Assembly (NCBI GenBank): GCA_028622995.1
Contig: JAJQJQ010000097.1
Location: forward strand, 111,833-175,832
Source: Panagrolaimus kolymaensis
Taxonomy: Eukaryota; Nematoda; Chromadorea; Rhabditida; Panagrolaimidae
Direction of reading: 5' to 3'
Length of the DNA stretch: 64,000 bases
Part shown: piece after piece, positions 11,957-23,000 of the stretch
Layout: each line of letters starts with the position of its first letter
Position numbering within the stretch: the first letter of the stretch is position 1
Program-made: the position numbers and the translations under genes
The notes under the pieces: model-generated
What the model was told of the DNA's origin: nothing
The model's database searches: none
The model's input: only the letters and a program-made list of their open reading frames with translations

Positions 11957-12445
11957 ATGAGTGCAGATCAAAGTCAAAAACATGCAGGGAAACCCGAAGG
12001 AGTGGATATAATCCCTTTGTTAAAAAAAGATGGAAACACTTATTATATTTTGGTGAAACAATTTCGTAAATCAATTTCTCAATGGATTATTGAATTTCCT
12101 AGCGGCTATATCGATGGCGAAGATAATTCCATTGAAGACACTGGGATTCGAGAATTAAAGGAAGAAACTGGATACACCGCAAATCGAATCATTCATTCAA
12201 CTTCCAAAGGCTTGGTTATCCATCCAAGTAATTCCTCTGATACTGATGCAGTTTTAATTGTTGAAGTTGATGGAAACGATTCAGCAAATAAAAACTCCAA
12301 ACAAAATTTGGATGACGGAGAAAAAGTTGAAGTTTTATTAGTGGAAAAAGAAAACTTATTTGAATATTTAAATGAAATAATTAAAAATGGTGGAATTGAA
12401 ATTTCAACAAAACTTTACTTTTTTGCTCTTTCTACTATTTTTTGA
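11957..12445 (+). CDS. Nudix hydrolase, ADP-sugar pyrophosphatase (NUDT5) type
   Basis: Single-exon frame encoding 162 residues, starting MSADQSQKHAGKPEG. The N-terminal half has the NUDT5-like sequence VKQFRKS...WIIEFPSGYIDGE. The Nudix box follows at about residues 53-76, with the catalytic REL-EETGY core intact. The segment between the first Gly and REL is one residue longer than usual for NUDT5. The C-terminal part (VIHPSNSSDTDAVLIVEVDG and a final EISTKLYFFAL helix) also fits ADP-ribose/ADP-sugar hydrolases. The family hydrolyses nucleoside diphosphate sugars to AMP and sugar phosphate with Mg in the cytosol. The ATG after the acceptor at 11945 is preferred over upstream in-frame sequence, which is A/T-run hydrophobic. 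An AATAAA lies shortly after the stop. Confidence 0.88.
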   Translation: MSADQSQKHAGKPEGVDIIPLLKKDGNTYYILVKQFRKSISQWIIEFPSGYIDGEDNSIEDTGIRELKEETGYTANRIIHSTSKGLVIHPSNSSDTDAVLIVEVDGNDSANKNSKQNLDDGEKVEVLLVEKENLFEYLNEIIKNGGIEISTKLYFFALSTIF

Positions 12446-12877
12446 AAAATAATTTTTGTTGAAAATAAAGAACTTTTATTTTAATAATTTTATTTCTTTC
12501 AACGTCCAAAAACATCAAAATTTTTAGAATTTGATATTTTGGCTCAAAAAATGTGTAAATTTATTCTTTTTTTAAATTTAATTTTAATTCGATAAACAAA
12601 ATACATACGCATTTAAAAAAAATAAAAAAAATAAAGTACAAATCAAAAAAAAGTACGTAGTTTCACACCCATTTTCATTCAGCTGACAGCAATCAGCGGG
12701 TCGTCTTGAACCAATTCCTTTCTGTATCTTTTTTTCTTCTTCTTTTGCAAATTTTTTGTTTACCGATATTTATTTCTAACGCGATGAAAGTAGAGAGTAG
12801 TTTACCCATTCGTCAAAGGAAGAACCAAAAAATTGTTAAACTTCGATTTTGTCTTTGAATGTGGTTTGATTTGCACC
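12446..12877. other. Intergenic, no gene seen
   Basis: Contains the likely 3' end of the Nudix transcript (AATAAA near 12465) and the upstream region of the Asn/Tyr-rich gene. No other feature is recognised. Confidence 0.5.
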
Positions 12878-12885
12878 TATAAATA
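12878..12885 (+). promoter_or_regulatory. TATA box of the Asn/Tyr-rich protein gene
   Basis: TATAAATA lies 46 bases upstream of the ATG at 12931, in the expected position for a core promoter. It has not been tested. Confidence 0.5.
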
Positions 12886-12930
12886 CCGCAAATTTGATAC
12901 TACAAAGTTAATATCAAACTAAAAAAATTA

Positions 12931-13545
12931 ATGATGTCCTCTAAAGTGCAAATTATTTGTTTTCATTTTTTGGTGCTTGTAATCTTAGCTGTAAATTCTC
13001 AATATTCATATAATAATAATTATTATTATCGGAATTATGGCCAACAATAGCAACAACCAACCTATAATACTCAAACCCAAGGTGGATATACTGGCTACAA
13101 CTATCAGCAGCCTTCCACATACAATGGCTACTACCGAGCTTCCAATGGTTATTATTATCCCAACAGTGCCTACAGTAATAATAATTACAATTACAATTAC
13201 CAACAGCCATCAACTTATAGTGGGTATTATCGGGCTTCAAATGGTTATTATTACCCCAACAATGCATATAGTAATAGTTATAATTATCAACAACCCTCGA
13301 CTTATAGTGGATATTACCGAGCCTCAAATGGGTATTACTATCCTAATAGTGCCTATAGCAATTATTATCAAAACACAAACTCAGATGGAAATCGATTTGC
13401 TGGACAAACTTCTCAAGGATACAGTTATAATAATGGAAATATTCAAATATGTGCTCCTAAAATTAAATTTTGTTTAAGTGGACGTTGCATAACTAGATGT
13501 GGTTCAGTCACATATGAAGGTAGCAGTGAAAGTAATGAAAATTGA
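12931..13545 (+). pseudogene. Asn/Tyr-repeat secreted protein with in-frame TAG at codon 40
   Basis: From the ATG at 12931 a 205-codon frame runs to TGA at 13543-13545, interrupted only by TAG at 13048-13050. Codons 1-24 form a signal peptide (hydrophobic FHFLVLVILAVNSQ). The rest is low-complexity Gln/Asn/Tyr. It includes three tandem units of 27-32 residues (13105-13200, 13201-13287, 13288-13368), each with the order QQPSTY-GYYRASNGYYYPN-AYSN. The C-terminal tail has four Cys (pattern C-x6-C-x4-C-x3-C). The TAG lies in a CAACAA-TAG-CAACAA context where a Gln codon CAG is expected. Repeat conservation on both sides of the stop suggests a young nonsense allele, readthrough or an error. Function is unknown; the composition resembles structural cuticle, silk-like or antimicrobial YG-rich peptides. 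Confidence 0.6.
13105..13368 (+). repeat. Three tandem 81-96-bp coding repeats
   Basis: Units at 13105-13200, 13201-13287 and 13288-13368 begin CAACAG/CAGCAG-CC and encode similar 27-32-residue blocks. Length differences are whole codons, made by AAT/TAT codon gains, and synonymous differences outnumber replacements. This indicates expansion in frame under protein-level constraint. Confidence 0.85.
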
Positions 13546-13986
13546 TGATTGACATGGATTTGAAAAATAAATGTTTCTGATGACAATTTATTGTACACCA
13601 TTTCAATTGTTTATGTTTTCTCATTTCACTTTCTTTTTGAATAATAACTATTTAATAAGCAAGTCATATATATTTTTATTGACAAAATTCTCTAAAATAA
13701 TTATAAAAATAAAAAAAGGTATTTATTAAAAATAATAAACGAAAAAAAAAGAGAAGAAGTGGATGCTAAAATTCTTAAAGAAAAAGTATTTAATTTTATT
13801 TTTATAAATCATTTACAAGAGTTTCAAGGATTTCTCTATAATGAAAAGCGGCTAGATTGAATGAAAACGAAGTTTAGTAAGCAATGGACTAAAATAATTT
13901 TTAACAAAAATTATAGAAAGTTAAAGCTTATAAAAGAATAAATTCATGAATGATATAATAAAGAATTTATAATTATACTTTTAATA
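13546..13986. other. Intergenic, no gene seen
   Basis: AT-rich sequence containing the 3' flank of the Asn/Tyr-repeat gene (AATAAA near 13567). No coding or RNA feature is recognised. Confidence 0.5.
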
Positions 13987-14367
13987 TTAGTGTTCAGATT
14001 TTTGAAGGTGGTATTGACTTTTAACATTAGTGAAAGCGCGAAAAGGTGAACGATCCATAATAACAAAAACTTTACACCATTTTGAACTTGGTAAAGAAAT
14101 AATTTTTTTCATCATCACGACGTTTATTAATAACGAGCTTAAGAATATTATTTTTGCGTTGAGGACAATCTTCTTTTAGAATCGATGCAATAAGTTCATT
14201 ATTAAATCCAGGAATGGATCGAAGTTCGAGGTGAGTAAGGGACTAAATTTTTTTGGATATATTCTTCACCCATAAATGGCACGAAAACTTACTAAACATT
14301 CTGTTATAAGTATTCTAATAAAACCTTCATCAAAAAATTTGGTCCGTAAATAACTTATCGATAGATA
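13987..14367 (-). pseudogene. LRR/F-box-like gene fragment with poly-A frameshift
   Basis: Two exons (14367-14293 and 14242-13987) are separated by a canonical 50-bp intron (GTAAGT...ATTTAG). Exon A is preceded by a TTTTTAG acceptor. The joined frame reads like a leucine-rich-repeat tail: FFDEGFIRILITECL, then LTHLELRSIPGFNNELIASIL with CPQ following. After the DDE sequence at a run of seven A (T-run near 14103-14109 on the plus strand) the frame breaks. One extra A would join it to an open 41-codon stretch ending KSQYHLQKSEH and stop. No N-terminal F-box is found upstream. It could be a 5'-truncated pseudogene or a gene with a homopolymer sequencing error. The family assignment is tentative. 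Confidence 0.45.
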
Positions 14368-14785
14368 CTAAAAATATATGCATTCCAAATTAGAACAAAG
14401 ATAAGAAAGAGTAAAGAGAGAATAACCAAAGAAAAGAGTATTTATTATTTATTTGCTTCCGTTTATTATGGTTATAGGTGTTTATAATTAACGGCGCAGT
14501 TTGAGTCATAAAAAAATGAGTACGCTTTTTTATATCCTGGACCAGGCTTACAAAAAATAATGAATTCTTCTTCTTGTTTTTTCTCTTTTGAACGCAAAAA
14601 AGCTTGATTGTAAATACACGTTTATCATGCACGCAAAATTAAAGTTTATAAAAACTAAAACATTAAAATACAAAAGGATGAGAATGAAAAGATTAAGAAC
14701 AAACACAATTTTGAGAAACGAAGAAAAATTTAAATTAAAAAATTAATTTTTTGCCTACGCGGAAACAAACTTTTTACTGAAACAA
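14368..14785. other. Intergenic, no gene seen
   Basis: A minus-strand open frame at 14390-14632 is Lys/Phe/Ser-rich and lacks family resemblance. It could hold an upstream exon of the LRR-like fragment, but no splice-linked exon was found. Confidence 0.4.
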
Positions 14786-15736
14786 TTAAGAAGTTCTTGG
14801 AATTGTTGGATGTTGAGAAATAAAAGTAATCTTTTTAAAATATTTTTTTCCTAAAATCAAATCCACATAAAATTTGATAAAAGCTTTTCGATATCTAGGA
14901 CTAAAAATAAAATGTGGAATAATTATAGAAAAAATATGAAGAGAATAAATAATTCCAATTAGATCCAACAAAAATCTTTGAAAGGTTGGATCCAAGGATA
15001 TTATAGAAATAAACCATAGTAAAGCATAAGCTAAAATAAGGATAAACGCAGAAAAAAGGGCTTGAAAAATCAGCCATCTTTCAGTTTTAGCAGCCACAGA
15101 AAATGTTTGATTTCTTGATTTTACAACAGAAAAGATTACAATTATTAAAACTAATACACTTAAAACCAAAGTAAATAACATTGCATGAACGTAATAAATT
15201 TGATTAAAATCACTCGCATCTTTTTCGTTGCTTAATAATAATTCCATAATTGGATAACCATAAATAACAATAGGAGATATAAGCAAAATAATAATTGAAA
15301 TCACAGTTATTTTCCTTGACCAAATCTAAATTAAATTATGAAAATTAATTTAAATCAAAAAACAAAGAAACTAAAAACTTTTAAAATTAATTTTATTTAC
15401 CGCTTTATGCTTCATAGGAATCACAAGGGCTGTACAACGATTGCAAGCTAAAAATAAATTCCAAATTGGAATCCAAAATGAACAATAACATTGAAAAATT
15501 AAAATTATTCTTTCCATTGTTGGATTAGAATGAATCGTGTTAAATATTACAATAAACATAAAGGAAGCATCGAAAAAGTATCCAATTCCCAAAAAAATAA
15601 AATACGCCGTTTTAAAAGGTGAAATATGATTGGTAAAATTATATATCAAAAAAGTTAATAAAACCATTTCAACCAACATTGTTAAAATCAATAAGAAAAA
15701 AGCAAACCATGACATAAAATTTGGTAATTCCATCAT
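14786..15736 (-). CDS. 7TM chemoreceptor, Srv/Srg-like, two exons
   Basis: Exon 1 (15736-15401, 112 codons) and exon 2 (15325-14786) join in phase 0 across a GTAAAT...TTTAG intron, giving 291 residues. Exon 1 has three membrane segments and ends in ACNRCTALVIPMKHKA, the post-TM3 NR...P signature of the Srg superfamily. Exon 2 supplies four more hydrophobic segments and a short tail after PHFIFSPRYRKAFIKF, a P-x-YR motif following TM7 typical of Srv/Srg receptors. It is only distantly similar to the four-exon receptors elsewhere in the window. Two adjacent ATGs (15736 and 15733) could serve as start. It is intact; ligand unknown. Confidence 0.8.
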
Positions 15737-16603
15737 ATAAAATTAATTATTCTCAACTTTGCTGAATACTATGTACTTTAATTTTTTAATTGAAACAAAT
15801 AACAAAATTATTACGGAAATTTTACAATCTAAGCAAATATACAATTTTAATTATTTGTTACTGTGTGAGAAAAAATAAATAAAAGCAATTATTTATTTTT
15901 TGTATGTCCATGAGATTTAATTAAACCTAAACAAGGAAATAAATACTAAAAGACATAATTAAAAATTTTCTAAATCACCAAAAATTAAGATAAGATATTT
16001 TTGTATTAAATACAAACTTAATAAAAAGAAACACGGAAATTATATAATTTACAAAACATTGGCTGACGTTGATGTAAACAAACATGCATCAAGATAGATA
16101 TAATATAAAGGAAAATAATTGTTGAATCAACTTTGAATTACTAAATTAATTTTTGGTAAAAAATGGATTACCCTTTCGATTCTTTACAATGAAAGTGTGA
16201 AGTCACCGAACAAAAAATTTATATTGAATATTCTAAGATGCCTTTGCATTGCATTTTATTAATCGCCTCCATGTTTGCTTCAATGTAAAAAAATAACGCT
16301 GACAAAAAAAAAGAAAGAAGAAAAGGTCATAAAAATTAAAAATTTACTGTAAAATAATTTTATTAAAATTATTATACATATTTAATTGATTTATGAGTGT
16401 TAAGGAACCAAGCAATTAAATAATAAATGACTACGAGTGTAATTAAAAGCAAAACATCCGTTTTTGATACATTTTTTGTTTTACTTTTGTACTTTGTAAA
16501 AAAAGTGTTTTCTCATTACGGCCTAAAAATATTTAAACTGTTTATTTTTTTATACTTGTTTTAATTAATTATTTCTAATGAAAACATTTTAACAAAAAAG
16601 TTT
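15737..16603. other. Intergenic region between divergent receptor genes
   Basis: About 870 bp of AT-rich sequence lies between two receptor genes that start away from each other, so both promoters should be here. No specific motif is recognised. Confidence 0.5.
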
Positions 16604-18268
16604 ATGTACGTCAAAGAAAAGTTTGAAATTTTATTAGTATTTTTTTTATTCATTGCTTCAAACATGTCTTTCTCCAACGACGTCCATGTCCCAGCTACCG
16701 AAGGGTTAATGAGTGAATTTAAATTTTGGTTGAATGCAATTTTAAGCCCAATGAGTTTAATCTTAAATTGTATTTTATTTTTTCTTATTAAATATAAATC
16801 ATCTAAAAATTTGAAGGATTATAAAAAAGTTTTATATCTTGGATGGTTAACGGATACATCGTTTGCTTTTTGGAATATGCTTTTTGAACCTGTGGGATTT
16901 TATTTATTTATTATATTTTTGAAAAATTAGTTTAAAATAATATTTTCAGGATTTAACAACAAAAGGCCCAATTTATTTTATGTTTACTCGTGGACTTCTT
17001 GGTTATCTTCCATTTCCATGGACAGCATGGACATTCCCTGTTACATTATTCTTACTTTATTTTTCATTAGTTAATGTACCCATTCAATTTATATATCGAT
17101 ATTTATTAATTTGTAGGTAAGTAAAATAAAAGAAATGATTGGGTATTTCTTCGTTTGATAAAATTAATGAAAGTTTAACAAAATTTTTTGTTAAAATAAA
17201 AGTTTTCGTTGTGAAAGCCAAAAACTGAAGGAAATCCCAAAAATGTTTTAACCTTTATTCAATATAAAAATTATTTAATAATTATCTATTTTTTATAGGA
17301 AAATTACTTTAAATTTGATTTCATTTCTTTTCCTTTTGTCATTTGGAATGGGCGTTGTTTTGGCTTATGTTTATTTTTTTTGTTTATTATCTTATTACTC
17401 GAGTTGAGAATGATCAGTCTTATGCATATTTATTAAATGGAACCAATTGGGAAATTGACGGAAAAATACCCTATTTTGGAGCTTTTCCAATCGTAAGATT
17501 TTCATTTTTTAATTATAATAATTATGAAAGGTGGCAATCCAAAAAATATCTTTTGTTAGAAATTAAAAAAGCTCCTTTTCAATGTTCTTAAAATTGTTTA
17601 ATTTTTAACTACTTTTTTTTTCTCGATTTAATGCAGTTTTTTTTCAGCGATACTTTACTTTTTTTGCGATCAATACAAAAAATTATGTTTAAAAAAAGGA
17701 TTAATTTTTAATAGCAAAAAGAGTAACGCTTTTTTTAGGTTTCATTTGTTGATGGTTTTTTTATTGCATATGGAATTGTAACAATATCATTTATAATTGT
17801 AATTTTTTGTGGAATGCAAATATTTAGAGAAATTTATAATAGTTCCGAATTTCATGGAGATATATCCCTTAAATATCAAAAGCAAATTTCTATTGTTATG
17901 ACCGTTGAGGTGAGTCGTCTAGTCTCCTCCCACTCTCGCACAAAACGATTTTTGGTTTTGTTGGAAGTATTTTAATTCTAAATTAAATTCTATATTTATT
18001 TTTTTAGGCAGCTATTCCACTTATTACTGTTGGATTTCCAATTTTATTGGATTTAACAACAATTTTACTTAAAACTCCCACAGTTTGGGCTGGAAAAATT
18101 ACTTTTCTTTTTCTTGCTTTTTCACCCGTAATTAATCAATTGGTTAAAATTTTCGTTATTTCGTGTTATCGTCGAACTCTTTTAAATATTATATTAAGAA
18201 AAAATAAAATTAATAGCACCACGCATTCTTCTCAACCTGTAGGTCCAATAAATCAGTTAATTAAATAA
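16604..18268 (+). pseudogene. Str/Srd-superfamily 7TM chemoreceptor with 1-nt insertion in poly-T
   Basis: Five exons (16604-16891, 16950-17116, 17299-17492, 17739-17909, 18008-18268) with GT-AG introns encode a Str-superfamily receptor. TM1 is followed by FFLIKYKSSKNLKDYKKVLY, the KS...L..YK signature. The loop after TM4 has the NGTNWEIDGKIPYFG pattern, exon 4 has the Q-containing pre-TM6 region, exon 5 begins AAIPLITVGFPILLD (TM6), and a CYRRTLLN motif follows TM7. Exon 3 contains a run of eight T at 17374-17381; one T fewer gives a continuous 359-codon frame, and as written a TGA follows about ten codons later. Exon lengths sum to 1081 bp, one more than whole codons. It is either a very young pseudogene or a homopolymer error. 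The first donor (GTGGGA) is weak. Confidence 0.7.
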
Positions 18269-18756
18269 TTAAATAAAATTCATTGATTTTTTTTTTGATA
18301 TTCGAATTATGATTTTTCTGTTTTTTATTATTTCCTTTTGAACTTTTCCATGTACTTTGGTTCTAATATTTTTTTTAAAATAAAAAATGATTTATAATGG
18401 TAAAAAGCATGACACCTTGTAAAAAGATTTAAGTGTATATAAAAATATGTTATCTAAATTTGTGTGAAAAAAAATAATAAAAAAAATTCTTTTTTGTATG
18501 CACAGAAAATTTTTGATTTGTTATTTTTTTAACAGAGAATTTTACAACCATTAAAACTAATAAACTAAAGACTATAGTTACTACTCTGGCTCGAGTTGGA
18601 TAATCTTTATAAAAAATTAAGACAGAAATTTAACACAAATTTATTTAAACTTTTTAAAGAATTATGAGTATTTATTAATTTTTTTTTATAAGAAATAGCT
18701 TCTTTTTTTTCTTTTCGTTTTGCTATTTTCAAATTTACCTACATTTTAGTGTTTGG
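18269..18756. other. Intergenic, convergent 3' ends
   Basis: Between the receptor's stop at 18268 and the 3' end of the PPAY protein gene. AT-rich, with a possible AATAAA near 18476. No gene is recognised. Confidence 0.5.
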
Positions 18757-19509
18757 TTAATCTGAATAAGCTGGTGGTGGCTCATGCAAAAGAGTTGTTG
18801 TTGCGTTGTTGTTGCTTTCATGATTTTGTTGAATCAAAGGTAAACCTCCGCTGCTGCTACTTTCGGTTTCTTCTGAACAAACTATCATTGAATATGGAAA
18901 TTGGACTACGGTTTCCATTGATGTGGTGTTGTATCCATATTTAGAACGAACATGATTTCGAGTTTTTTGTTTGATTGCTGGATTCAATTTTTCATACACA
19001 AATAAAGCCACATCAATCTGGAGGATTTTATTTATAAAAAGCGCGAGTTTAGATTTATCAATAAATGGAAAAATTCTAGGTCGATTTAAAGATTCATTTA
19101 TGCTGCACCCTAAATAATTAATTAATTAATTAGCTAATTTACATATACATACCAAAGTGATTTTTCTATACCAAATGTGGCAAATTTTTTTTTTCTTACC
19201 TTTATATAGGATAATATAATCAAATTTTTTATATGGATTTAAAATATCAATGGTAATAGTTGGTGCCTTCACTAAAAATTTTTATTTTTGTTTTTTTGCT
19301 AGTTCAAGTTCTTTAAAAAACAAACAAACAAAAAACATACTTGAATCCTTGAGTTTGGTAAAACAAATTTCATAAGTTCCACTTTCATCAATAATTTGTT
19401 TTTTAACAAATGAATTCATAGGTAATATTTTAAGAGTCAACCAATCAATTTCACAGTTTTTTGTAATTAATGGAACTTCAAATAAATATTTTGTTGCTGC
19501 TGCTGCCAT
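18757..19509 (-). CDS. Uncharacterised 197-residue protein with C-terminal PPAY
   Basis: Three exons (19509-19341, 19200-19271 read in reverse, 19109-18757) with GTATGT...TAG and GTAAG...TTTAG introns total 594 bp, a whole number of codons. The protein starts MAAAATKYLFEVPLI and has a beta-rich-looking N-terminal half. It ends in a Ser/Asn/Thr-rich tail with the final motif EPPPAYSD. PPxY is the ligand of WW domains, for example Nedd4-type ubiquitin ligases, and a terminal PPxY is common in arrestin-domain adaptors. I do not recognise an arrestin fold here and assign no family. No signal peptide or membrane segment is visible. The gene lies head-to-tail upstream of the Tpr gene's 3' end on the same strand. 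Confidence 0.7.
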
Positions 19510-20039
19510 TTTTTTCCATTACAATCGATTGCAGTAAAAAAGGTGAAAGAAAAAATAAATTTGAAGGATAGTTTTTTCTTTTGAAGAGTGTCGAGTCTCT
19601 TGGAAAAAAAGAGAAAGAAAAACTCTTCGAGTTCATCATCAATTTTATCAGTTTTTTCATGCACAAACAGAATTGATTTTTCTTTCCCTCTCTTTGCTGG
19701 CTTCAGCATTTTAATTTTTTCTCAATATAAAATTTTTGTTCTTATCAAAAAATTTTTTTTAAAATGATGACAAAGTTTTTTCCAATAGAGCTTAAAATAT
19801 TTTTATTTTTTACTAAAATAAATTCTAAGTAATCATCCACATAAATAATAAATGTATGTATTATTTTCGAAAAATGTTTTGTATTTTTTTTACTTCAAGT
19901 TCTCTTGTTCAAAAAAACTAAATAATTTTCAAAAACTTTTATTCTCCAAAAAAATTCACCAAAAAAATTATAACAAAAAATAAAATAAATACTGTAAAAA
20001 CTAAAGAAAAAGAACCCAAAAATAAAATTAATGATTATT
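19510..20039. other. Intergenic, no gene seen
   Basis: T-rich sequence downstream of the Tpr gene. Open minus-strand frames at 19467-19709 are Lys/Phe/Ser-rich and overlap the likely promoter of the PPAY gene. They are not supported as coding. Confidence 0.5.
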
Positions 20040-23000
20040 TTAATTCATAACAATGATGTCATCATCATCATCGTCTTCTTCATCATCATTTCCTGGAGCC
20101 ATATTGAAGGAATCTCCTTCATCATGCTCATCCGAATGAACATCAACATCATCTTGGTCATCATCGTCATCCTCAACAATTTCTCCAGCTTCCTCATCAT
20201 CATCATCGAGGTCTTCAGCTGCTGCATCTTCATCCTCATCTTGGGGATAAATGGGAAGGCCAGAATTTTCATAATCTTCATAAGGCTCATCGTCATCATT
20301 ATTTTCTTCATGAACAAAATTTGGTGGTTCTGGATAATTTTCTGATTCCTGGGTATCTCCATAATCTTGACTTCCTTCAAAATCAAGATTTGATTCCTCT
20401 TCGGGAACGATATTGTTATTGTCTTCTTCCATGTGCTCTTCTTCAACGCCTCCTTCTTCCATGGATGGTGGACGATCGGTAACGTCATTGGATGGTTCAC
20501 CCACATCAAGAATGTCATCAGCAATTACGTCATTGCCTTGTTGGGAATCAGTGCTTTGTTCAGCTTGTTGTTCCTCATCTGTAAATAAAAATTTCATAAA
20601 TAAATGTAAATTTCAAAAAATAATAGTCTTACCTGATTTACGACGTTTGGCATCTGTATCCATTTCAGTATCGGCATCTTCTTGGGCTGAACGTTTTCGA
20701 TTGGCTCCTCCGGCGGCTGCGTTATTTTCAGAGTCATTTTGGGGTGTAGGCTGAGGCTGTGCCATTGCAGGTGTTGGCGCTGAAGCGGCAACAACCGCTG
20801 CATTTAGGGATGCAATTTCTGCCTTTAATTTTTCATTTTCTCCCACCAATCGAGTTCGTTCTTCACCAAGCTGCTTTAATTCAGCTTTTTGCTTCTCCGT
20901 TCTTTGGTTGATCAAAGAAAATTGGTTGGTCAAAGTGCTGATTCGCATATTTAATTCGCTATTTTCATTTATTTTAGCTTCAGCCGTTTCTAATTGCTTC
21001 TTTAATCCATCAATTTCTTGTTGGAGTTCATCTGCGCGTTTATTTGCATCCTGAATAAAAAAATAATATTATTTTTTGGGTTAATTAAAAAATATGTTAC
21101 TTACGGTTGCTTTTTGTCTCCATTCATGGAGTGCTTTTCTAACTGCCGGAGTTTGGGGACCTCCAGCTGGAATTGCGGCATTGGCAGCGTTTGTAGCAGC
21201 TTCTTCTTGTAATTTTGTCTTTTCTGCTTCAAGTTGAGCGATTTGGGCCTTAAAAAATTTGTATAAACAAAAATCTAACTTAAAAAAATAATTTAACAAA
21301 CCTTGAGTTGAGGTTCACTGGCTTCAAAAGCCTGAACTTTATCACGATAATCTCTTGCAACTTTTCTAACTTGAGTTAAAGTTGCTAAAGTAGCTTTTTG
21401 CTTATTTAACAAATCATCCCGTTCTGCAGTTAATTGGGCCATTTTAGCGCTATCTGCGGCATTTGTGGAAGTTGCACCTTGAGCAATTTGCTTTTCAAGT
21501 TCATTGCATCTTTGTCGAGCATCAATCAAATCTTTTTTAACTTGGAATAATTCTTGGGTAAGTGTGGAACATTTTTGATCGATGGCATTTTTAGCTTGAA
21601 GAATATCGGTATTTAAATGTTGCAAACGGGCATTCTAAAAAACGAAAAATAAAAATATAAAAATGTAAAAATGTTTGGGTGAAATTTAATTTTAAAGAAA
21701 CTTACAGCTTGGGTAAGACTGGTAGCATTTTGGCGAGTGGATTTAAGCTCTTGCTCTAATTCGGCTGCTTTACGTTGAACAATTTGAAGGGAACCCAATC
21801 GATCAAGCAATTCATTTCTTTCAATCGTAAGTTGAGCATTAGTTTGAACTTGTTTTTTAAGTTCATCTATTTCTTGAGTGAGTTCATGAATTCGTTGTTC
21901 ATCAATATGGGCTTGAGCTTTAATTCGAGATAATTCAATTTCGGCTGCCATTCTCATTTCCATTTCCTTATCTTTAATTTTACGCAAAATATCAATCACG
22001 GTGGTTAAAGTATTATCGGAAGTGGAAGTTTGTTGAAGGGAAGAATTATCCAATGCACCGGATGAAGTGTCCAATTGACTCGAAGATAGGAGATTATCTT
22101 GAGTCAGGGCCTGAATTTTATCGTACAAAGTATTCATATTAAGTTTTTGTTCTTGATCCCGATTTTGTAAATCCTTCATTTCTTCATTCAATCGAGCTTT
22201 TTCCTTTTCAAGCAAAACCTAAAAAAAATTAAATTACAATCTCTTAAATTTCCATTCGAAACCAAAGATAATAAATAAAAATAAACTTACAACAGAATTT
22301 CGAAGTCGATTAACAATAGTTTCATGATCGTTGGAAGCAGTTTCAAATTGTTCATTTTTAACTTTAAGTTCGGCTTTAAGTTCAGAAATTTGATTTTCCG
22401 CTGAAACAAGTTGATCATCCAACATTTTAACTCTTGCATCGACATTATCCCTTTCAGATTGGGCTTGTTGAAGGGAAATTAAAATTTCATTAATTTTTTG
22501 TTTCTTTTCTTCAACTTCTGCTTGAGCATCGGAAGCCATTTTTTGTAAAGTTGCCAATTGATTTTGATATTCTTGACGAATGGAATCCATCGCGTGGTTA
22601 TGTTTGCTTTCGCTTTCATCAGCTTGGGAAACTTTGATGGTTAATTCATCAACGATGCGCTTAGCACTTTCTAATTCAGCTGTGAGTTCATCGCATTGTG
22701 ATTGCAAAGAGGTTTGTTGGTGTTTTTGCAATTCATCTTGGGATTTCATTGTGCTTTCAAAGCCTCCAGTTAATCGCTGCAATTCTTCAAGTTCCTTATC
22801 TTTAGCTTGAAGACGGGCTTGGAGCTCTAAAAAAAATTGATGGTTAAAACTAGGGTAAAAATTTTCTGGAAAAAAAAGCTTACGATCAAGTTGCATTCGT
22901 TGATCAGAAAGTTGCTTTTCAAGATACAAATTTTTATTTCGAAGTTGTTGAATGTCTTTATTTAAGCCATCAACCGAGACATCTAAAAATTAAAAATTCA

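Noticed and set aside
13006..13477. Open frames of 65-146 codons in other frames over the Asn/Tyr repeat
   Set aside because: They are by-products of the AAT/TAT-rich repeat. The signal peptide, repeat periodicity and Cys tail are all in the frame starting at 12931.
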